A stretch of DNA of 64,000 nucleotides, taken from positions 1 through 64,000 of the forward strand of contig JAFUEH010000008.1 of assembly GCA_017463985.1 (NCBI GenBank), in the 5' to 3' direction. Below are positions 52,257 through 61,085 of this stretch, one piece after another. This stretch comes from Eubacterium sp. (GTDB lineage: Bacteria; Bacillota; Clostridia; Oscillospirales; Acutalibacteraceae). The translations under genes were made by a program, and so were the position numbers. The notes beneath the pieces are model-generated. The model saw nothing but the letters and a program-made list of their open reading frames with translations. It ran no database searches and was not told where the DNA came from. Each line of letters opens with the position of its first letter. Position 1 is the stretch's first letter.

Positions 52257-53501
52257 TTATGCCATTACGGGTTTTTGGGGAATTATCATCGTGACTGTAG
52301 GACCGTCAGTTTCCAGCGTTCCGTCGCATTGCATCTCAAGCCTACTGCGTGCGGTTTCAAGTCCGCTTGCGTTCTCAGCGCGTTCTGTTTTGTCAGCATT
52401 TGCAGTTAAACACACCCTGACCTGTTCGTTTTCCTTGAATGTCTGGATAACCAACGCCTCGTCGTTTCCTGCTTTTTCGCCGATACAGTAAGAAGCAACT
52501 GTTTCCAGCAGCAAAGGCGGCAATTCAAAATCAGAGGTTTCCAAATCGCTAATCAGTTCAACCGTTCGGTTTTTCTCTATCTTGAGCAGTTCCAAATACG
52601 CCTTAACGCAGTCAATCTCCCATTGAAAAGCAATCGGCTTATCATCGCGGATGGCGTTAAGATGAGCACGCAGATAGGATGAAAAACTGTCTATCGCCGC
52701 CGCAGAGGCGGTTTTATCCGTTTTGGCAAGCGAACGGATCACGCTCAGCGTATCAAAAATAAATTCCGAATGAAGCTGACCTCTCAAGAGCAAAAGCTCC
52801 TGCTGCGCAATATGCAGTTCCTTTTCCTCAAAAAGCTCGCTCATTTCTTCCTGATAAACAGTAGCAAGATAAATATAGTAAAGCAAAACGCAAAACGCAG
52901 CGACAGTTGTTGCATAACCTGTTAAAATATTTCGGTTCTCTAAAAAAGCTGTCAGCAGCGCCGCTAAAACGATTATCATAATAATCGTTCCTGTCTTAGT
53001 ATTACCCCGTCCGAAATAGCGAATGGAATAAACCACAAGCAGAATAACATATAAAAATTGCACTACATAAACTAACTGTATATGGAATACACCGCCTTGC
53101 CAGCCGTCGGAGTCGATATAAAATGCAATTTTGCTTCCAAATAGGGCGGTTGAATACCAAACGGAATTAATAACAGCAGGGATAACACAAAACAGTTTGG
53201 CTTTTTGTTTAGGCTGGATAACTAATACTTCAATCATGATGACAATCGGTCTAATCATATAACTTATTGCGTCAACCACCGTTCGTATAAATATGGGGTC
53301 AAAATCCGGCTTTTGTTCAAGCTCTCTTGCAAGAAATGCGTTGACAAAGTCCAGCACCGACAGCAGCATCACAACAACAATCAGCGCATAAAAATATTGC
53401 GTTGCCGGTATTTTCAGTTTTCTGTTGACAATCATCATAATAATCAAAGCAATGATAATCATAATGGTCAAAAAGTTTGAGGTTAAATAGGTTAATATCA
53501 T
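52257..53501 (-). CDS. LytS-like pseudokinase, paralogue of the adjacent kinase
   Basis: 414 aa. The N-terminal membrane domain aligns with the kinase at 50.0 kb (TSNFLTIMIIIALIIMMIVN, KIPATQYFYAL). In the H box the kinase QMHPHF is QLHSEF here, with Glu246 at the phosphoacceptor position. The N box LPPLLLETVASYCIGE lacks the Asn, and the glycine loops are reduced to NASGLETARSRL. Both autophosphorylation and ATP binding should be lost, while the length and frame are intact, so it is not a random pseudogene. It may form heterodimers with the kinase or compete for its signal. No strong ribosome site is seen at the ATG. Confidence 0.88.
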   Translation of the reverse strand: MILTYLTSNFLTIMIIIALIIMMIVNRKLKIPATQYFYALIVVVMLLSVLDFVNAFLARELEQKPDFDPIFIRTVVDAISYMIRPIVIMIEVLVIQPKQKAKLFCVIPAVINSVWYSTALFGSKIAFYIDSDGWQGGVFHIQLVYVVQFLYVILLVVYSIRYFGRGNTKTGTIIMIIVLAALLTAFLENRNILTGYATTVAAFCVLLYYIYLATVYQEEMSELFEEKELHIAQQELLLLRGQLHSEFIFDTLSVIRSLAKTDKTASAAAIDSFSSYLRAHLNAIRDDKPIAFQWEIDCVKAYLELLKIEKNRTVELISDLETSDFELPPLLLETVASYCIGEKAGNDEALVIQTFKENEQVRVCLTANADKTERAENASGLETARSRLEMQCDGTLETDGPTVTMIIPQKPVMA

Positions 53502-53529
53502 AATTATTCACACATAAAATTTATTTCCT

Positions 53530-53560
53530 AAATCGTACCACAACGCGTACGATTTTGCAA
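53530..53560 (-). promoter_or_regulatory. Pseudokinase promoter with embedded dyad
   Basis: Minus strand TTGCAA (53560-53555), 17 bases, TACGAT (53537-53532). The 9-bp inverted repeat AAATCGTAC-N8-GTACGATTT (53530-53555) spans the whole spacer; it differs from the six-promoter operator, so control is separate. Confidence 0.6.
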
Positions 53561-53853
53561 GACGGTGAAAAATTATGGCTTAAATACAGTAAATAATCAG
53601 GCAATGCAGGTTAAGGTTGTTATGGTTGCTTAACCACAGTACTCAAACACGGACAATTCATTGTTATTTGGTCAATTATAACGAAATTTCTTGTTGACTC
53701 ATCTTTCCCGTCACTGCTTTTTATAACAAGGCTGTCCACAAATTGACACACACAATATGTATTGTCTGTTTTTTGATGATATTTACTTCAACAATTTGCA
53801 GCAAAGAGCGTCATGATAAGATTTCGGCTGACCACAATATACAGTGTTGATTT
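53561..53853. other. AT-rich spacer upstream of spo0A
   Basis: No gene or clear structure seen in about 290 bases; short A/T tracts only. Confidence 0.5.
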
Positions 53854-53974
53854 TTGTCAAAGCCTGCTATTTTGTGTAGAATGTGATGTTTTTTCACTTT
53901 TTTAAGTGAATTTTTATTGCATTTTGCCAAAGGGTATGCTATCATAAGGAACGAATTGGAAATTCCTTCCAATT
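53854..53974 (+). promoter_or_regulatory. Two candidate spo0A promoters with an intervening hairpin and a dyad
   Basis: P1: TTGTCA (53854-53859), 17 bases, TAGAAT (53877-53882). A hairpin TTCACTT-TTTT-AAGTGAA (53893-53910) followed by TTTTT lies between. P2: TTGCAT (53917-53922), 17 bases, TATCAT (53940-53945). Then AATTGGAA-N5-TTCCAATT (53954-53974) lies at the transcript start of P2, a plausible operator. Confidence 0.6.
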
Positions 53975-53997
53975 ACTAAATCAAAGGAGGTATGGCA

Positions 53998-54753
53998 TTG
54001 AGCAATCGCTTTAATGTCTTGATCGCCTATGAAGGCGACGAAATCGGAACAGCTTTGAAAAAAGCACTGGAAGAGCTCGGCGCGTCTGTAACGCTGTGCC
54101 CGCGTGATGGAGAAAAGGTGTTTGCCTGTTTAGAGAAGGATGAATATGAACTGGCCGTGTTTGACGTATTTATGCCAACGGCAGACGGACTGGAGGTTTT
54201 GGAGAAAGCCAAAAAGCAGCTCGTCAAGAAGCCGCTTTGCGTGATCGTGTCCGGTGTAGACACCGCCCTGTTTGAGCAGCAGATTCTCCACGCCGGCGCA
54301 GATTACTATTTCATTAAGCCGATCAATGTGGCGCAAGCGGCGAAACGGATCGAAGGTCTTTGGAAGTGGAAAGGCGCGAAGGAGTCCGGCCCCGGCATTG
54401 CGGACGTGGACGTGGTGATTTCGGACATTATGCGCCAGATCGGCGTTCCGGCACATATCAAAGGCTATAAATACCTGCGCACGTCGATCCGCCTTTGCGT
54501 GGAGGATGCAGAAATGCTGAGCTCTGTCACGAAGATATTGTATCCGACAGTCGCCAAGCAATATAATACCACCGCCAGCCGCGTAGAACGGGCGATCCGC
54601 CACGCGATCGAGGTGGCATGGAGCCGCGGCGATGTGGACGTTCTGTCCTCGTTTTTTGGCTACACGATCCAAGCGGAGCGCGGCAAGCCGACGAACAGCG
54701 AATTCATCGCAATGATCGCAGACAAGCTCAAGCTGATGTATCATCTGGCATAA
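53998..54753 (+). CDS. spo0A: Sporulation master regulator Spo0A
   Basis: 251 aa. Start placed at TTG 53998, seven bases after GGAGG; the ATG at 53992 abuts the ribosome site. REC domain: Asp56 (FDVFMP), Ser/Thr position VSGVD, Lys in YFIKPIN. The usual acidic pair is changed: IAYEGDE replaces the VADDNRE-like motif, so Mg binding may differ. The C-terminal effector domain is very conserved: [47 protein letters not shown]. It directs entry to sporulation and stationary-phase genes. Confidence 0.96.
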   Translation: MSNRFNVLIAYEGDEIGTALKKALEELGASVTLCPRDGEKVFACLEKDEYELAVFDVFMPTADGLEVLEKAKKQLVKKPLCVIVSGVDTALFEQQILHAGADYYFIKPINVAQAAKRIEGLWKWKGAKESGPGIADVDVVISDIMRQIGVPAHIKGYKYLRTSIRLCVEDAEMLSSVTKILYPTVAKQYNTTASRVERAIRHAIEVAWSRGDVDVLSSFFGYTIQAERGKPTNSEFIAMIADKLKLMYHLA

Positions 54754-54819
54754 CAGGCGTAAACAGACAACAACAAAATATTCTCCATCAACCAAACCAT
54801 CTTAAAACAGACAAACAAA

Positions 54820-54858
54820 AACACCGGAATCCGCTGCAAAGCGGATTTCGGTGTTTTT
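54820..54858 (+). terminator. spo0A terminator
   Basis: ACACCGGAATCCGCT pairs with AGCGGATTTCGGTGT, then TTTT. Confidence 0.88.
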
Positions 54859-54873
54859 ACAGTCCCCTGCTTT

Positions 54874-55009
54874 TTATAAATCAATATATCTTATCACGTC
54901 ATCGGCGGTGCAATAATAGATCTCGTTCTTTCTTAATCGAGTCAGGCGTACTGTACCACTGAGAGCTCACCGGATGACATATAACAAATCCATCACCTTT
55001 TATACGCAT
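54874..55009 (-). pseudogene. Possible frameshifted gene remnant
   Basis: Reading minus, MRIKGDGFVICHPVSSQWYS is open in one frame and LRKNEIYYCTADDVIRYIDL plus stop in another, overlapping near 54930. Together they look like one small domain broken by a frameshift. No family recognised. It lies downstream of the AT-rich two-gene cassette. Confidence 0.3.
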
Positions 55010-55082
55010 TGTACCAAAGGCGATGGACAGTATGGGGGTATTTAAGATTTAATTATTTCATTCATATTTTGAATGTTTTCTG

Positions 55083-56633
55083 TTAGATATAGCCAATGCT
55101 ATAAGCGCTTATAATACCTCTGCGAAGAATACGGCATTCTATTTTCTCATAAGAAAAATATTCAGGAGAAAAAGTGTTAGGTTGAAACTCAGCAATATCA
55201 AGTGTAATGCTATGGAATGATGTAGGCTCAAATATTTCAATTCCCGACTCTGCAAGGATTTCCTCAGGTATTTCGTAGTTTTGATTCACTAACCCAAAAA
55301 AAGTAAATCCAGAATGTACACAGTACGAAAGGAGTAACTTTTCTGTTCCTTTATATATAAATCCGCCAATAACACTTCCAATAAAGCTTCCAAGCATATA
55401 TGAGAAAGCAAAGCCCTCTGGCAAAATAGCACTAAAAGCGATACCGCCAACAACGGAAGCGACGGTAGTAAATATGTTTTGTGTTACCTGTGTAGCAAAT
55501 TCGGTTTTATTGATTTTTCCAGCAGCAAAATATATTCCGCTCTCTATCGTTCCGACAGTTAATACAACCGCCGCTGCAATAATTGAAGTCCCGTTAGCAC
55601 TTTCAGCGAATTGCAGCAGTTCCAAACCGAATTTTTCTGTTCTGAAAGCTGCGACTAATGCGGCAGTAACTGAGCCATTAATGAAGCCTTTTGCAGTTGC
55701 GCTTAATGCCGCTATCCCGTTTTGCTTCAATTCTTCTGCGCTGATTTCTCCATCTGCAACTAACTTTGATATACCATTAACAACGATTGGTGCAAGAGAA
55801 ATCATCAGCGATATAGCCGCTGCTGAAACCCCTGCACGCATTGCCTCTCTGAAAATATCTTGTTGTTTAACAAGCTCGCTTAAATCTATTCCACATTCTT
55901 TAAGTAGTTCTTTGTCGATTTCGCCGTCTCTTGCCGCCATAGCAAGCTTTTGTGCTTGTTCACGCGTGAGCTGAAGGGAAGAGTTTCCTTCTCCGTCGGA
56001 TACCGTATCGCTAAGTGTTGCCAATACTTCTTTTAACCGCTCCGCTTTCTCCAAATCTCCTGTTGCTATTGCTTTTGCAATGCGCCTTTGACAAAGCTCT
56101 ACGGCTTTGTCAAGTTGATCGGAAGGAATCACCTTTGTCTGATTGCTATACAAAGATTTATATCCGTCTTCAAGCGGAATTCCTCTTTTTTTCAGATAAG
56201 TTTCAAAGTCATCATAACTTTTTCCTTCGCGGATAGCTTTGCTTCTTAGTTCCATATAGTTTTGGAAATGACTTTTGGATTGTTGTGACAATGAAGCAGA
56301 AGCGTTTTTGTAGTATTTTAAACTTGCTTCTCCACCGTTTGCAACAATATCGGGCGATGCGTAAGTATTAACATCGGGAGCATAAGCGGAGGGGTCTTTC
56401 CCTCTTATGACACGGTTTAAATTCAATGTGTCGGAATGCCATATTTCTGCAATAAATCCCTGCATTTTAGAAATGTCAAGACTTCCGGACTGAGCCTTCT
56501 GTGTCATCTTTTCTCCCAGTGTATTGATTTGGTTGTTGATTTCACCAATCCAAAAATCACTCATTTCTTTTCCAAGAGCTCCGGAGATATTGTCGGCAAC
56601 ATATTTATATCCATCACTGAATGAGCTTTTCAT
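55083..56633 (-). CDS. Unknown protein (516 aa) with a glycine/alanine-rich membrane core
   Basis: Not recognised. Residues 1-250 are soluble and charged, with FIAEIWHSDTLNLN, YASPDIVANGGEASLKYYKNA and a helical DLEKAERLKEVLATLSD region. Residues 265-440 contain four or five hydrophobic Gly/Ala/Ser-rich segments (AGVSAAAISLMISLAPIVV, TSIIAAAVVLTVGTIESGIYF, TTVASVVGGIAFSAILPEG, SYMLGSFIGSVIGGFIYKG) as in pore-forming or membrane-inserting proteins. The last 75 residues are soluble. It starts three bases after the 277-aa gene. Base composition is AT-rich compared with spo0A and the WYL gene. Confidence 0.75.
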   Translation of the reverse strand: MKSSFSDGYKYVADNISGALGKEMSDFWIGEINNQINTLGEKMTQKAQSGSLDISKMQGFIAEIWHSDTLNLNRVIRGKDPSAYAPDVNTYASPDIVANGGEASLKYYKNASASLSQQSKSHFQNYMELRSKAIREGKSYDDFETYLKKRGIPLEDGYKSLYSNQTKVIPSDQLDKAVELCQRRIAKAIATGDLEKAERLKEVLATLSDTVSDGEGNSSLQLTREQAQKLAMAARDGEIDKELLKECGIDLSELVKQQDIFREAMRAGVSAAAISLMISLAPIVVNGISKLVADGEISAEELKQNGIAALSATAKGFINGSVTAALVAAFRTEKFGLELLQFAESANGTSIIAAAVVLTVGTIESGIYFAAGKINKTEFATQVTQNIFTTVASVVGGIAFSAILPEGFAFSYMLGSFIGSVIGGFIYKGTEKLLLSYCVHSGFTFFGLVNQNYEIPEEILAESGIEIFEPTSFHSITLDIAEFQPNTFSPEYFSYEKIECRILRRGIISAYSIGYI

Positions 56634-56636
56634 TAA

Positions 56637-57470
56637 CTACATCTCCATAAAAGAAGCCAAATAATCAAAATAAAACTTTAATACAGCGTATTCATACATC
56701 TGCTTTGTCAATTCCTTCTCAACATCTTTTCCTTTTTTAAAGTTAATCGCCTTTGGCACTATAAATGCCACAGCAGAAAGTAACATCAGCGGAGGAACTG
56801 CTGCAGTCAATAGACTTGCAGATGCCAAAAAAACGCCTTCAGACATAACTACTCCGGCGATCCCGCTTGCAGCAGCAGAAGCAGCAGAAGCACCACCAAC
56901 TGCTGTACCAATGCCCGTAGCAGCACCCGTTGTTGCAAACACGGCAGAAGCAGTATTGCCGGCTTTATTCAAACTGTCTGATTGTTTCTTTTGCAGCGCT
57001 TCAATTGCCTTTGCGTGGTTATTTATATGATTTTTAAATTTTCTGCTAAGCGTTTGATAATTTTTAAAGAAATGATTATAAAGATGCTCGTGATCTCCGC
57101 TCTTAGTGATTGATTGAGGATCAACGGTAATAACGGCTTTGTTTCCGAGCCAACCAATATTTACACCATAACTTTCAGCATCATTGTCTTTAATAATAAG
57201 ATTAGGTATAATATTTTTTGACGCCTGTGTTTCACCAATAAATAATAATTTTTGTTTTGATGAAGTGTGCGCACGGTTATCCTTATAAATATCGCTTGTC
57301 CAGATAGCCGAATCCACGGAACCGTCCATTATGCCGATGATCTTCTTGACATTCCCTTCTTCATCAATTTCGTCATCCTTAGAACTGATAAGCATAGACA
57401 TAAGCTCACAATATACATCTGTTTTTTCGTCGCCTACGAGAATCAGCTTTTTACTGTTTCCATCAAACAT
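56637..57470 (-). CDS. Unknown protein (277 aa) with C-terminal membrane segments
   Basis: Not recognised. Residues 1-130 are soluble (KKLILVGDEKTDVYCELMS, IIGIMDGSVDSAIWTSDIY, QKLLFIGETQASKN, VNIGWLGNKAVITV), of a kind reminiscent of small sensor domains. A charged helix (NHINNHAKAIEALQKKQSDSL) leads to Ala/Gly-rich segments (AATGIGTAVGGASAASAAAS, GVFLASASLLTAAVPPLMLL). Translationally linked to the 516-aa gene. AT-rich: 57181-57240 has 16 G+C of 60 by hand count. Two membrane proteins behind a WYL regulator fit a defence or toxin-type cassette, but this is inference. Confidence 0.75.
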   Translation of the reverse strand: MFDGNSKKLILVGDEKTDVYCELMSMLISSKDDEIDEEGNVKKIIGIMDGSVDSAIWTSDIYKDNRAHTSSKQKLLFIGETQASKNIIPNLIIKDNDAESYGVNIGWLGNKAVITVDPQSITKSGDHEHLYNHFFKNYQTLSRKFKNHINNHAKAIEALQKKQSDSLNKAGNTASAVFATTGAATGIGTAVGGASAASAAASGIAGVVMSEGVFLASASLLTAAVPPLMLLSAVAFIVPKAINFKKGKDVEKELTKQMYEYAVLKFYFDYLASFMEM

Positions 57471-57522
57471 ATAGATGCCTCCTTAAAAATTAGTATACAT
57501 TATTTTACTATTATTGTTTAGT

Positions 57523-58437
57523 TTAGTCAATAATTTTAACCTTATCTCCTTGCAGCATAAGCCACATATCCAGCCCTTGGCCGAAGGCTTCGGCGGTCAT
57601 GGTGTAAACGCCGTTTTGCTCGCTTAACACCTTGGCGGTAGGGACCTTATCGAGCATGGCTTCCAGCACGCCGCTGTACTCAAATTTGACACGCTTCAGC
57701 TCGCCGCCGTACATATACAGCACGCGCTGACGGAACTCGCCGTCGCTGAATTTATCCTTGTACGGGATATCGAATTTCTCGCCTGTTTCCTTGATTTTTT
57801 CCATACGGTCAATGCGGAAAATAATCGGATAATCCACCTCAAAGCCGAAGGTGATCAAATAGAAATAGAACTCGTTAAACAGAATGGAAACCGGCTTTAC
57901 CCTGCGCTTACTGCGTCTGCCGTCCTGACGGGAATAGTAAAATTCAATCACCTTTTGACCCACGATATATTCCGACAGCTGCCAAATCACCTCCAGCAGA
58001 TCCTTACCGTGCTGCAGGGGCAGATAGTTGAAAAACTCGCTGCGGATGATTTTCTCCGCCGTGGCTCTGTCCTGCGGACTGATCTGCATCATCAGCTTTT
58101 GCAGCAGCTCCGTCATTTCTTCCTTATTGAAGGCACGGCTTTCGAGCAAAATTTTACACACGGCAAGCGCCTCCTTATTCGTCAGCCACTCCCGCTCCAA
58201 GCGCACAAGGTAATATGCATCCCGCGCCTTACTGTACTTGATAGCGGTTTCAAACTCGTCAAAATGCGTTTCCGCAAGATAGGCGCGCAGATCCTCAAAA
58301 TCGCGCTGCACCGTTTTCTTGGATATGGCAAATTCGTTTGCTAACTGTTCTTTATTCAACTCCTCGCCCTTGTTCAGCCGTTCGTACATACTGAGCAGGC
58401 GAAAGCCCTTGTTGGCACTAAAATCTAAAAAATCCAT
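57523..58437 (-). CDS. WYL-domain transcriptional regulator (YafY-like)
   Basis: 304 aa. N-terminal HTH_11: GEELNKEQLANEFAISKKTVQRDFEDLRAYL. The WYL domain, about 140-235, has VIEFYYSRQDGRRSKRRVKPVSILF and FYFYLITFGF in place of the Trp-Tyr-Leu core, then a WCX-type C terminus (YSGVLEAMLDKVPTA, FGQGLDMWLMLQGDKVKIID). Such proteins bind nucleic-acid or nucleotide ligands and often control defence genes. It is 52 bases upstream of the two unknown genes, in the same direction. Confidence 0.9.
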   Translation of the reverse strand: MDFLDFSANKGFRLLSMYERLNKGEELNKEQLANEFAISKKTVQRDFEDLRAYLAETHFDEFETAIKYSKARDAYYLVRLEREWLTNKEALAVCKILLESRAFNKEEMTELLQKLMMQISPQDRATAEKIIRSEFFNYLPLQHGKDLLEVIWQLSEYIVGQKVIEFYYSRQDGRRSKRRVKPVSILFNEFYFYLITFGFEVDYPIIFRIDRMEKIKETGEKFDIPYKDKFSDGEFRQRVLYMYGGELKRVKFEYSGVLEAMLDKVPTAKVLSEQNGVYTMTAEAFGQGLDMWLMLQGDKVKIID

Positions 58438-58539
58438 TTTCTCACCTCATACGCATTATATCACAATAGATGGACAAATAAAGGGTAATTTACTATGCTC
58501 TTATAGCATTTTGCGCTGAATAAATCGTATTACTATCAC

Positions 58540-58574
58540 AAAAAGCCATTGTATCCGCGTGTATACAATGGCTT
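58540..58574 (-). terminator. Terminator of the galU-tadA operon
   Basis: AGCCATTGTAT pairs with ATACAATGGCT; TTTTTG follows on the minus strand, 26 bases past the tadA stop. Confidence 0.8.
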
Positions 58575-58599
58575 AGCGATATAACTGTGCTAGGCACGG

Positions 58600-59049
58600 T
58601 TATTTTTTATTTCTCAAATTTTTAAAGAAGGTGCTGAGCAGGTCGGCACATTCCTGTTCCATCACGCCGCCGATGATCTCGGGATGGTGGTTATAGGGCA
58701 AGACGCTGAAATCAGCCACCGAGCCGAACGAACCGGCCTTGCTGTCATAAGCACCGAAATAGACGGTTCTGATCCGCGAATTGATCACTGCGCCGGCGCA
58801 CATCGGGCACGGCTCCAGTGTAACGTACAGATCGCAGCCCTGCAGACGCCAGCCGCCGAGCAGCTTACAAGCCGCGTCAATGGCCTCCAGCTCCGCATGG
58901 CAAAGCGCATTATTGCTCGTCTCGCGGCGGTTACGGCCCGTGGCGAGGATCTTTCCGTCACGGACAATCACCGCGCCAACCGGCACCTCGCCCTCAGCGG
59001 CGCACTGCTGCGCCTCCTGCAGCGCGGCGCGCATAAATACGTTTTCCAT
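58600..59049 (-). CDS. tadA: tRNA-specific adenosine deaminase
   Basis: 149 aa. Makes inosine at the wobble base of tRNA-Arg(ACG). Zinc/catalytic motifs CHAELEAID (His, Glu) and EPCPMCAGAVI (two Cys), with VPVGAVIV and RNRRETSNN upstream. Last gene of a four-gene operon, three bases after the CPBP gene. Confidence 0.95.
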   Translation of the reverse strand: MENVFMRAALQEAQQCAAEGEVPVGAVIVRDGKILATGRNRRETSNNALCHAELEAIDAACKLLGGWRLQGCDLYVTLEPCPMCAGAVINSRIRTVYFGAYDSKAGSFGSVADFSVLPYNHHPEIIGGVMEQECADLLSTFFKNLRNKK

Positions 59050-59052
59050 CCG

Positions 59053-60180
59053 TTATACCTTCGTAATGTACTGAGAGGTCTCCCAGATCAGAATACAGAA
59101 CGGGATAAAGAAGCCCGGCACAAGGCAGAGCAGCTTTTCCGCTAAATTCAGCGCATAGGGCTCCTTAGGTTCCTTTTCTGTTTTGGGCGGAAGCAATTCT
59201 TTTTTCACCAGCATATAGATCAGCGCCGCAACGCCTAGCACGATCCAGGCGATCACGATACCAGTGGCCACATTTTCCGCCACCGTTTCACCGGCTGCGT
59301 AATCCAATACCTCTTGCGTAACAGAAATGCCGTTATTGAGCGCATGAACCAGCATTGCCGGAATCACGCTGTCCGTTCTGACGGTAATATAGCCGAGCGC
59401 CAAGCCGACCAGCATCGCGAACACAAATTGGATCATATTACCGTGAATCAAGCCAAACACAATGCTGACAGCGATCACGCCAAAGGCCTTACCGTGCTTG
59501 CGCAGCACGCTGAGCGTGCAGCAACGGAAGGCATACTCCTCGAACAGGCCGGGGACGATAGAGGTGGAGAAGATTACAGCAATACTGGAAATAACACTGT
59601 TTGCGACCGGAAATTCCGGTTGGGAAAGCTCATAGCCAAACAGATCATAGATCCATATTACAAAATCGGTAATATAGTTGGCAGCCATGCAGCAGCCCAT
59701 GCCAAAGCAAACCCACAAGGCCATCTTTTTGGCACCAAGCTTTTGAACAGGGATCAGCGGCTGTACCGATTTTTTCTTCATGATCAGCCACATCAGCGTA
59801 AACGGCACGGCGAGCGAGCAGACGTGCGTGGCGATAATGTTAAAGCAGTTCGCAAAGGTAGCGTCCGTTTCGATCAGATAATACTTCCCTGCACTGTCCA
59901 GCGCCCTCACAAACAGTACGCTGACAATGATCATAGCAATAATTGTCGCGCCGATGACAATGCCCTTGAGAATGATCTCATTGCGCTCCTTTTTGCGCTT
60001 ATCCTTGTAATACATCATTTTTTGCCATTCAGGATTATTCGCTGCCGGCGCTATAAAGACAGGCTGCGGCCGGTAATACATCGGCGGCGCCTGATAATAC
60101 GGCGGTGCTTGGTAATAGCCGTTCTGCTGTTGCGGCGGCTGATTGGTTTGCTGGGGATAATTTTCTGGATATTGGTTCAT
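59053..60180 (-). CDS. CPBP-family intramembrane metalloprotease
   Basis: 375 aa. The N-terminal 45 residues are Pro/Gln/Tyr-rich (QPPQQQNGYYQAPPYYQAPP), cytoplasmic. About eight membrane segments follow. Motifs: LFEEYAFRCC (EExxxR), VFGLIHGNMIQF (FxxxH) and LVHALNNGIS (HxxxN/B). Relatives (CAAX/Abi proteins) include bacteriocin-immunity and protein-processing proteases. No peptide gene is adjacent. Confidence 0.92.
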   Translation of the reverse strand: MNQYPENYPQQTNQPPQQQNGYYQAPPYYQAPPMYYRPQPVFIAPAANNPEWQKMMYYKDKRKKERNEIILKGIVIGATIIAMIIVSVLFVRALDSAGKYYLIETDATFANCFNIIATHVCSLAVPFTLMWLIMKKKSVQPLIPVQKLGAKKMALWVCFGMGCCMAANYITDFVIWIYDLFGYELSQPEFPVANSVISSIAVIFSTSIVPGLFEEYAFRCCTLSVLRKHGKAFGVIAVSIVFGLIHGNMIQFVFAMLVGLALGYITVRTDSVIPAMLVHALNNGISVTQEVLDYAAGETVAENVATGIVIAWIVLGVAALIYMLVKKELLPPKTEKEPKEPYALNLAEKLLCLVPGFFIPFCILIWETSQYITKV

Positions 60181-60197
60181 GTCTTAATTTCCTTTAT

Positions 60198-61076
60198 CTA
60201 AAGAGTTGTTGCTAATTCTTTCAAATAGGCCTTCAGACCTTCACTGACCTCCGGATGCTGCAGTCCGACCTCAATATTCGCCTGCAGGATACCGAGCTTG
60301 TTGCCCATATCGTACCGAACGCCCTCGTAATCAACGGCGATCACACCGTCGCGCTGCGCCAGCGTTTTCATAGCGTCCGTCAGCTGCAGCTCATTGCCGG
60401 CTCCCTTAGGCGTATGCTCCAGGATCTCAAAGATCTCCGGCGGCATAACCACCCGGCCGAGGATGGAGAAATAGCCCATAATCTCCTCCGGCTTCGGCTT
60501 TTCGATCATATCGGTACACAGATGATTCCTGCCCTCCAGCGGTTCTGTTTTCAGCGAGCAGTACCGCGTGATTGCCTCTGCGTCAACCGCCTTAACGCCG
60601 ACCGCGCCCTTGCCGTATTTTTCATAAGCTTCGATCAGCTGCTTCGTCACCGGATTGTCCGAAATGATCACATCGTCGCCGTACAGCACGGCAAACGGCT
60701 CGTCACCGACAAAGCTCTTAGCGCACAGCACCGCGTGGCCGAGGCCGCCCGTTTCCTTTTGGCGCAGGAAGTAGATGTTGCCGAGCTTAGCGGGCGCTTC
60801 CACATCCGCTAAAATATCTGCCTTGTCCGGATTGGCAGCCAGCTTCGTCTCCAGCTCAAAGGCGTGGTCAAAATGATCCTCGATCGCTTCCTTGCCGCGG
60901 TTGGTAATGATCAGCACCTCTTCAATACCGCTGGCAAACGCCTCCTCTACGATATACTGAATCGCCGGCTTGTCAACAATATTGAGCATCTCCTTGGGCA
61001 CTGCCTTCGACGCCGGCAGTACGCGCGTACCCAGTCCGGCAGCAGGGATAATCGCCTTTCTGATTTTCATCTTCAT
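60198..61076 (-). CDS. galU: UTP-glucose-1-phosphate uridylyltransferase
   Basis: 292 aa. Produces UDP-glucose. The nucleotidyltransferase signature KAIIPAAGLGTRVLPASKAVPKEML is at the N terminus; later VDKPAIQYIVEEA, FAVLYGDDVI and EKPKPEEI. Start at 61076 or the second ATG two codons later. Part of the operon with the zinc-ribbon protein, CPBP protease and tadA. Confidence 0.95.
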   Translation of the reverse strand: MKMKIRKAIIPAAGLGTRVLPASKAVPKEMLNIVDKPAIQYIVEEAFASGIEEVLIITNRGKEAIEDHFDHAFELETKLAANPDKADILADVEAPAKLGNIYFLRQKETGGLGHAVLCAKSFVGDEPFAVLYGDDVIISDNPVTKQLIEAYEKYGKGAVGVKAVDAEAITRYCSLKTEPLEGRNHLCTDMIEKPKPEEIMGYFSILGRVVMPPEIFEILEHTPKGAGNELQLTDAMKTLAQRDGVIAVDYEGVRYDMGNKLGILQANIEVGLQHPEVSEGLKAYLKELATTL

Positions 61077-61085
61077 CCTTCTCCT

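Noticed and set aside
59053-60180. CPBP protease as bacteriocin immunity or maturation gene
   Set aside because: No small peptide gene or ABC exporter nearby; it sits in a housekeeping operon.
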